From Gammaproteobacteria bacterium (GTDB lineage Bacteria > Pseudomonadota > Gammaproteobacteria > Pseudomonadales > Pseudohongiellaceae), in contig RKSA01000101.1 of the NCBI GenBank assembly GCA_007571115.1, positions 1-5,760 on the forward strand: DNA of 5,760 bases, in the 5' to 3' direction. Numbering within the stretch: position 1 is the stretch's first letter; every line of letters starts with the position of its first letter. The translations under genes were made by a program, and so were the position numbers. The notes beneath the pieces were generated by a model. It had not been told where the DNA came from. It worked only from the letters and a program-made list of their open reading frames with translations, and ran no database searches. Of this stretch, positions 1-3,589 are shown piece after piece.

Positions 1-702
1 GTCCAGAGCGTCTACCTCGGCGGCTATTACGCCCAGGGCAGGTTCGGTGGGCATTCCGACACGACCATCAGGCATTTCCCCGTCGGCTACCAATGGCAGG
101 GCCAACGCTGGGGCTTCCACGTCTGGGCTGCGGGGCTTTCTGTGACCGGAGTCGGCAACGTGCTCGTCAACATCGGCGAGATCACGAGGGCAGTAGTGGG
201 CTCCGAAGTGACCACCGAGGTCGGCGTTGGCGACGTGATTGGAGGAGTCAGCTACGCTCTGGCGCCATTCGCCGATTGGGCGCCTTTCATCGACTTGCGA
301 CTCGACGTCAAGCTTCCCTTGGCAGACGAGGAGCGCGGACTCGGCACCGGCAAGCTCGATTACAGCGTGCAGGCCGATTTCTCCCAAGCCTATGGCGCAA
401 CGACGTGGTTTGCCACCCTCGGCCGCAATGTTCGCGGCGGCAGCGAATTGTTCCCCGGGCTACGCGACAACAGCTTCGCGCAACTGGGGCTCGCCAGGCA
501 GCTTTCCGACCGCGCGAGCATCGGCGCCTTCTACGACTATCGCGGCAGGCCCGCGCATTTTGCCGAGGAAACCCACGAAATCCACCCCTACGTCAGCCTG
601 CGCCTGACTCCTCGCTGGACCTTGACCACCCTCGCCGGACGAGGCTTCACCGACGACAGCGCCGACTACACCGTGCAAGCGCAGCTCAGCTATTCCTGGT
701 GA
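1..702 (+). CDS. Outer-membrane beta-barrel protein, C-terminal part (5' end outside window)
   Basis: The frame is open from the first base, so only the last 233 residues are seen. The translation alternates hydrophobic/aromatic and polar residues in short stretches with Gly/Asn/Asp-rich turns, as expected for transmembrane beta-strands. It contains pieces typical of transporter-like barrels of unknown substrate, such as FIDLRLDVKLPLADEERGLG (about residues 96-115) and FYDYRGRP (about 177-184). It ends LSYSW with a C-terminal aromatic residue, which matches the BAM recognition signal of outer-membrane proteins. A possible internal start at 142 is not favoured because coding-like sequence runs upstream to the edge (WQGQRWGFHVWAAGLSVTG). 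From memory it resembles barrels loosely grouped with the MetA-pathway phenol-degradation transporter family, but the substrate cannot be told. Its stop codon lies inside a 15-bp repeat that recurs at the end of the toxin remnant downstream. Confidence 0.75.
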   Translation, partial: VQSVYLGGYYAQGRFGGHSDTTIRHFPVGYQWQGQRWGFHVWAAGLSVTGVGNVLVNIGEITRAVVGSEVTTEVGVGDVIGGVSYALAPFADWAPFIDLRLDVKLPLADEERGLGTGKLDYSVQADFSQAYGATTWFATLGRNVRGGSELFPGLRDNSFAQLGLARQLSDRASIGAFYDYRGRPAHFAEETHEIHPYVSLRLTPRWTLTTLAGRGFTDDSADYTVQAQLSYSW

Positions 703-705
703 GGC
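691..705. repeat. 15-bp direct repeat, left copy, flanking the toxin-antitoxin module
   Basis: TATTCCTGGTGAGGC occurs here and again at 1322-1336 with no mismatch. The copy encodes the terminal Tyr-Ser-Trp-stop of the barrel protein. The flanking bases differ (C before and A after here; A before and C after at the other copy), so the identity is exactly 15 bp. Confidence 0.85.
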
Positions 706-741
706 ATGGCTTCACCAATGCCGGGAGTGAGGCCAGCATGC

Positions 742-770
742 TTGCACGAAAGTCGATTCTTTGCTAGAAA
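742..770 (+). promoter_or_regulatory. Candidate sigma70-like promoter for the antitoxin gene
   Basis: TTGCAC (742-747) and TAGAAA (765-770) are separated by 17 bp in a locally AT-rich stretch upstream of the antitoxin start at 808. Matches to consensus are only 3/6 and 4/6, so this is tentative. A short palindrome GAAATTTC (775-782) just downstream is a possible operator for antitoxin autoregulation, but it could be chance. Confidence 0.3.
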
Positions 771-795
771 GTAGGAAATTTCAACTTTTTTGCTT

Positions 796-802
796 GGTAG
801 GG
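796..802 (+). promoter_or_regulatory. Ribosome binding site that selects the ATG at 808
   Basis: GGTAGGG lies 5 bases before ATG 808. It supports this start over the in-frame TTG at 790, because it would fall inside the coding region if TTG were used. Confidence 0.6.
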
Positions 803-807
803 TTCAC

Positions 808-1101
808 ATGTCATTCGTCACGGTCAAACAGAAATTTCAAGTCACCATCCCCGCGAAGCTCCGCAAAGGCTTCGGCTTGCGCGAAGGTGACATCATGGAA
901 GCTTCCGTAGTCGATAACGGCATCCTGCTGCGGCCTAAGGAGCTTGTGGATCGACGCATCGCGGCAGATCGCATTGCAGCGGCCCTCGGAGCCATGGAAC
1001 GCACAGCCGAAGATGAGAGTCGCTCTGAAGGTAAGATCATGCAACAGGCAATCGCCGACATCGCCGAAGCGCGTCGCTCCCGCCGTAACGAAACGGCATG
1101 A
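808..1101 (+). CDS. AbrB/MazE/SpoVT-family antitoxin (97 aa), next to a broken PIN toxin
   Basis: The first ~45 residues form a typical AbrB-like swapped-hairpin DNA-binding domain: VTVKQKFQVTIPAKLRK (4-20), then GLREGD (23-28), then a strand ending GILLRPK (38-44). The rest (about 45-97) is charged and helical, as in the toxin-binding tails of such antitoxins. In this family the protein neutralises its partner toxin and often represses its own operon by binding the promoter. The stop overlaps the next start as ATGA (1098-1101), the usual arrangement for a translationally coupled toxin-antitoxin pair. The reading frame is intact although the toxin downstream is not, so it is probably an orphan antitoxin. 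The ATG at 808 is chosen for its ribosome binding site; an upstream in-frame TTG at 790 would add six residues with no family-like content. Confidence 0.85.
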   Translation: MSFVTVKQKFQVTIPAKLRKGFGLREGDIMEASVVDNGILLRPKELVDRRIAADRIAAALGAMERTAEDESRSEGKIMQQAIADIAEARRSRRNETA

Positions 1102-1333
1102 GGGTAGTGATTGACTGCAATGTTCTAGTGTCGGCAGCGCGCAGCGAGCGGTGGCGTATGCGCTCGCGTCGTCGAGGAAGTTGCACGAAATCACCGGGTC
1201 GCGCTCAGCAGCGGCATCGTTCAGGAATATCGTGTCGTTGCTGGTTACCGGTAACCGGCGAGACTTCACTGCGAACCGGTACGGTTCGGTGACGGTCTTC
1301 TCCCTGCGGGGGTTCCTCGAATATTCCTGGTGA
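1098..1333 (+). pseudogene. PIN-domain toxin, frameshifted and internally deleted
   Basis: Three frames must be joined to recover the protein. From 1098 the frame gives MRVVIDCNVLVSAARS, the classic PIN N-terminus with its first catalytic Asp (residue 6). From about 1147 the next frame gives SGGVCARVVEEVARNHRV, then ALSSGIVQEYRVVA, ending at a TAA (1252-1254). From about 1235 the third frame gives LLVTGNRRDFTANRYGSVTV and ends FLEYSW-stop at 1333. Intact relatives (PIN-family putative toxins, RNases paired with AbrB-like antitoxins) are roughly 130-145 residues, whereas these pieces total about 80. About 50-65 codons are therefore missing between RVVA and LLVTGNRRDF, which normally includes the conserved Asp-rich DPxD/E segment. 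One frameshift plus one internal deletion should abolish RNase activity. The terminal YSW is unusual for the family and lies within the 15-bp repeat, so it may not be native toxin sequence. Confidence 0.85.
1243..1256. repeat. 14-bp perfect palindrome at the toxin deletion junction
   Basis: GGTTACCGGTAACC equals its own reverse complement. It lies where the middle frame of the toxin remnant gives way to the C-terminal frame. A second inverted repeat, CGAACCG-GTA-CGGTTCG (1272-1288), follows 15 bp later. Both are inside decayed toxin sequence; no function is known. Confidence 0.6.
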
Positions 1334-1336
1334 GGC
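1322..1336. repeat. 15-bp direct repeat, right copy, flanking the toxin-antitoxin module
   Basis: This is an exact second copy of 691-705. It encodes the last three codons and stop of the toxin remnant in the same phase as in the barrel gene, so both reading frames end Tyr-Ser-Trp-stop. The distance between copies is 631 bp, which spans the whole antitoxin/toxin module. Confidence 0.85.
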
Positions 1337-1404
1337 CGACGGTGGCTCGGTGGTTCAGAACTGCATCGGTCGCACTCGTGGTGGCAGAATCGGTGGGCGC
1401 TGGA

Positions 1405-2463
1405 TCATTCGGCCTCTTTGCACCGGGGCAGGGCGGGGCGGCGAAGCTGCTGCGGGCGTTGCATCGTGGTCGGCGCGAGCGCGGTTTCGCCGATGGCGTT
1501 GCTGGGGTTTTCGCCAGCAATGCTGTTGCCGCTGTTGCTGACGAGATAGCTGGCGAGTTCGGCCAGGGTGATCTGCGCCTCGGCGGGAGCGGTTTCGGCG
1601 AAATCCTCATCTATTTCGGTGCTTCCGGAGAGTTCCTCGTCGATGCGTGCAGCGATCAGGGCTGCTGGGAACGAAGCATCGCCGTCGATTTCGCCAGATG
1701 GCATGAGGGACGTGGGGAGCGCCTGAGTTGCTGCCAGCAGTCGCGCAGCCTGTTGCGCTTGCTGTTCCACTTCTTGTTGTCGCGCTTCCTGTTGTTGCTG
1801 CACTTCTTGCTGGGCTTTGGCGGTTGCCGCAGGTTCGATGCTGGTGGCTTGGGCGATGTCGTGGGCGACATCCTGGAAGGCGAGTGCGAGTGGAGCTTGC
1901 TCTCGGGCCGCGCCTGCTGCGACCGGTTCGCCTGATGCTGACGATTCGGCAATGACAACCGCAGGCTTTCGGTCAGCAGCGGCGATCGGCTCGATGGCCA
2001 GGGCAGGCGACCGGGCAAGCTCCGTACCGGCGAGATGCGATGCTGTTGCACTTTCGAGAATTCGTTGGTAGATGACTGTATCTCTTTGCAATTGCTCTTC
2101 GATAAAATCAGTGATCGAGAGCTGGGCGCGATCATCCGACTTGAGCCTCGGCGCAGTGACGATGGCCACCGGCGGCTGCACGACGAGGGGCTCGGGCAGG
2201 CGCCTGATCGCGTCTTCAGCGAGTTTCCCAAGAACTGGCACGGCGTTCGGCTCGGGGCTGATGCGCACTTCTTCGATGCCAGCGTCGCCATCGGCGCCTT
2301 CGAAATGGCCAAACAGGGGCCGCATTCCCGTGCCGCCAAAGCCGCTGCCTTGCTCTTCGCCGGCGCCGAACCTGACGATTCCGGAGCTGCCCGCCTGCAA
2401 TGCCGCGATCACGAGCAGCAGCCATGCCAGGAGCCATTTTTGCAGATTCGAGAGCTTTGCCAT
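1405..2463 (-). CDS. Predicted exported or membrane-anchored protein with GSGFGGTG motif and Gln-rich coiled coil (352 aa)
   Basis: I do not recognise a named family. The N-terminus MAKLSNLQKWLLAWLLLVIA has a basic start and a hydrophobic core (about residues 10-22), so it is a signal peptide or single membrane anchor. A cut after LQA (24) is possible, and there is no lipobox Cys. A GSGFGGTG motif sits at 39-46 just after the signal. Residues 65-140 hold a mixed region with Pro-rich EPLVVQPPVAIV (91-102) and a helical stretch around 115-140. Residues about 215-248 are very Gln-rich (KAQQEVQQQQEARQQEVEQQ) and probably a coiled coil. The C-terminal part (260-310) is acidic. The protein probably works in the periplasm or at the inner membrane. 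Its ATG shares one base with the stop of the upstream DUF6502-like gene (TGATG), implying translational coupling. The low-complexity Gln/Ala content will make homology searches noisy. Confidence 0.75.
   Translation of the reverse strand: MAKLSNLQKWLLAWLLLVIAALQAGSSGIVRFGAGEEQGSGFGGTGMRPLFGHFEGADGDAGIEEVRISPEPNAVPVLGKLAEDAIRRLPEPLVVQPPVAIVTAPRLKSDDRAQLSITDFIEEQLQRDTVIYQRILESATASHLAGTELARSPALAIEPIAAADRKPAVVIAESSASGEPVAAGAAREQAPLALAFQDVAHDIAQATSIEPAATAKAQQEVQQQQEARQQEVEQQAQQAARLLAATQALPTSLMPSGEIDGDASFPAALIAARIDEELSGSTEIDEDFAETAPAEAQITLAELASYLVSNSGNSIAGENPSNAIGETALAPTTMQRPQQLRRPALPRCKEAE
1738..1815 (-). repeat. Gln-rich coiled-coil coding stretch
   Basis: Residues 217-242 of the exported protein are mostly Gln, Glu, Ala and Arg in heptad-like spacing. 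At DNA level the segment is built from repeated CTG/TTG/TTC-type triplets on the + strand, with CACTTCTTG occurring twice. The composition suggests triplet slippage in the past. Confidence 0.6.
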
Positions 2464-3395
2464 CAGTGTTCTTCTCCGGGTTGCGAGTCGCCCTCGTGTG
2501 GGGCAGTGTAATGGAAGACGCCAAAATGAATTCGGTGCCTGGGCTTTTTTTGCGCTGCGCCTTTTTGCGATGCACCTTTTTGCGATGCACCCTCTTGCGC
2601 TGCGTCGCTTTGCGATACAGCGCTTTGTGACGCATCGGCCTTGCGCAGCTCGTAGGCGCGGCGGTTCATCCGCGTCAAGGCCTGCATCCCCAATTCCCTG
2701 GCCAGATCCTGCAATTCCCTGATCGATTCTTCGCTGAGCTGGTCATGGTAGACGCCACGATCGAAATGGGGTGGCTTGCTGCTGCCGAGGTTGGCCGCAC
2801 CAGCAGCGATATGGTCGCATACATTCTTGCCAAAAAAGAACACTTTTTCGTCAAATCCCCGGTCGGGAGTGAATGCGCCGCTATTGAGGACCACGTGGTC
2901 GTTCTCGATCCTCGCGACTCCGAGCTGCAGCCATTCGTCGAGGATGACCCGGGGGCGGATGTCCTGGCGGAACACGTCGGCGACGAGGGAATCGAAGCCG
3001 GGCTGCTCGGGATCTATCGTTCGCACGGGCAGGCGCCTCGGGCCTCCGGCTTCGCTGTAGCGCTCCGAGCCGAGCCATTCGGCGACGAGCCTAGCGCCGA
3101 GGGATGCTGCCGCGACGGGTTCGGCAATCGCTACAGGATCATTGCGCAGGCGCTTGATTTCCTTGCGATGGACTCCGGTCAGCAGGTTGATGCGGCTGTC
3201 CGACAATGGCGCATCGCCGAGCGAGAAGTCCTTGACCGCGACTTCCACGTACATCGACTTGAGAATCCGCGTCAGCAGCGGATACGTGAACTGCTGCGAA
3301 ATCAGCAGCCGCAGCATGGGCCGCATGATGCGGCGCAGGGCCTGGACCAGGCGGGCAGGGGGCATGTCCGGCGATGGCGGGCTGATTTCGCTCAT
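2463..3395 (-). CDS. DUF6502-like protein with helix-turn-helix-like segment (310 aa)
   Basis: This resembles the DUF6502 family, which has no assigned function; the assignment is from recognition, not a search. The N-terminus is Pro-rich, then about 18-55 is helical (LRRIMRPMLRLLISQQFTYP, 20-39). A helix-turn-helix-like segment follows (SDSRINLLTGVHRKEIKRLR, 65-84), consistent with DNA binding. A conserved-looking middle contains the stretch around WLGSERYSEAGGPRRLP (107-123) and continues to FFFGKNVCDHIAAGAANL (186-203). There is no signal peptide or membrane segment, so it is probably cytoplasmic. The C-terminus (254-283) is a six-unit pentapeptide repeat of the form (G/D)A(S/A)Q(K/S). It is the first gene of a two-gene operon and overlaps the next start by one base. 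There is no strong Shine-Dalgarno before ATG 3395. A regulator of the downstream exported protein is one possible role. Confidence 0.75.
   Translation of the reverse strand: MSEISPPSPDMPPARLVQALRRIMRPMLRLLISQQFTYPLLTRILKSMYVEVAVKDFSLGDAPLSDSRINLLTGVHRKEIKRLRNDPVAIAEPVAAASLGARLVAEWLGSERYSEAGGPRRLPVRTIDPEQPGFDSLVADVFRQDIRPRVILDEWLQLGVARIENDHVVLNSGAFTPDRGFDEKVFFFGKNVCDHIAAGAANLGSSKPPHFDRGVYHDQLSEESIRELQDLARELGMQALTRMNRRAYELRKADASQSAVSQSDAAQEGASQKGASQKGAAQKKPRHRIHFGVFHYTAPHEGDSQPGEEH
2472..2477 (-). promoter_or_regulatory. Ribosome binding site of the exported-protein gene
   Basis: On the minus strand GGAGAA lies 8 bases before the ATG at 2463, inside the last codons of the upstream gene. It supports this start and independent or re-initiated translation at the TGATG overlap. 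Confidence 0.6.
2547..2636 (-). repeat. Six tandem 15-bp repeats coding a pentapeptide repeat
   Basis: On the + strand the units read TTTTTGCGCTGCGCC, TTTTTGCGATGCACC (twice, identical), CTCTTGCGCTGCGTC, GCTTTGCGATACAGC and GCTTTGTGACGCATC. They are exactly 15 bp apart and in frame with the DUF6502-like protein. The translation runs DASQS, AVSQS, DAAQE, GASQK, GASQK, GAAQK (residues 254-283). Units are most alike toward the C-terminus, so the array seems to have grown from that side. Confidence 0.9.
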
Positions 3396-3436
3396 GGAAG
3401 TTCAAGGCGCCTGGGCCAAACGGCAACTTCGGCTGT

Positions 3437-3464
3437 TTGCTGGGTTCGGCGATTGTAGTAAGAT
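3437..3464 (+). promoter_or_regulatory. Candidate promoter of tRNA-Ser
   Basis: TTGCTG (3437-3442) and TAAGAT (3459-3464) are 16 bp apart and would start transcription a few bases before the tRNA at 3478. The bases after the -10 are GC-rich (CCGGGCCGG), which fits the discriminator of stringently controlled stable-RNA promoters. Consensus matches are moderate. Confidence 0.4.
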
Positions 3465-3477
3465 TCCGGGCCGGATT

Positions 3478-3567
3478 GGAGGGGTGGCAGAGCGGTTGAA
3501 TGCACTGGTCTTGAAAACCAGCGAGGGTGAGAGCCCTCCGAGAGTTCGAATCTCTCCCCCTTCGCCA
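3478..3567 (+). tRNA. tRNA-Ser (anticodon UGA)
   Basis: A 90-nt class II tRNA can be folded by eye. The acceptor stem GGAGGGG (3478-3484) pairs with CCCCTTC (3557-3563) with one G-U pair. The anticodon stem CTGGT (3505-3509) pairs with ACCAG (3517-3521) around loop CTTGAAA, giving anticodon TGA at 3512-3514, which reads UCA and related Ser codons. A long variable arm (GAGGGTGAGAGCCCTC) precedes the T stem GAGAG/CTCTC around TTCGAAT (3540-3556). The discriminator is G and CCA (3565-3567) is encoded. It is divergent from the DUF6502-like operon and convergent with the protease gene, whose stop is 22 bp away. Confidence 0.97.
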
Positions 3568-3589
3568 AAATCATGACCCATGGCGACAA

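Noticed and set aside
790..807. Upstream TTG start for the antitoxin adding six residues
   Set aside because: The GGTAGGG ribosome binding site lies inside this stretch and 5 bases before ATG 808, and the added residues do not look like the family N-terminus.
811..1269. 152-residue open frame on the - strand
   Set aside because: It lies opposite the antitoxin and toxin remnant, both of which have clear family motifs.
1330..1935. 201-residue open frame on the + strand
   Set aside because: It is antisense to the exported-protein gene; its Leu/Arg-rich low-complexity translation (runs from the Gln-rich region read backwards) has no domain signal.
2547..2636. Short tandem repeats as a CRISPR array
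   Set aside because: Units are contiguous with no spacers, are 15 bp, and are in frame within a gene.
2745..3458. 237-residue open frame on the + strand
   Set aside because: It is antisense to the DUF6502-like gene, which has the better start, operon overlap and recognisable content; the long open frame follows from high GC.
3478..3567. tRNA-Ser as an integration site of a mobile element
   Set aside because: No duplicated tRNA 3' end, integrase or attachment-like repeat is visible in the window.
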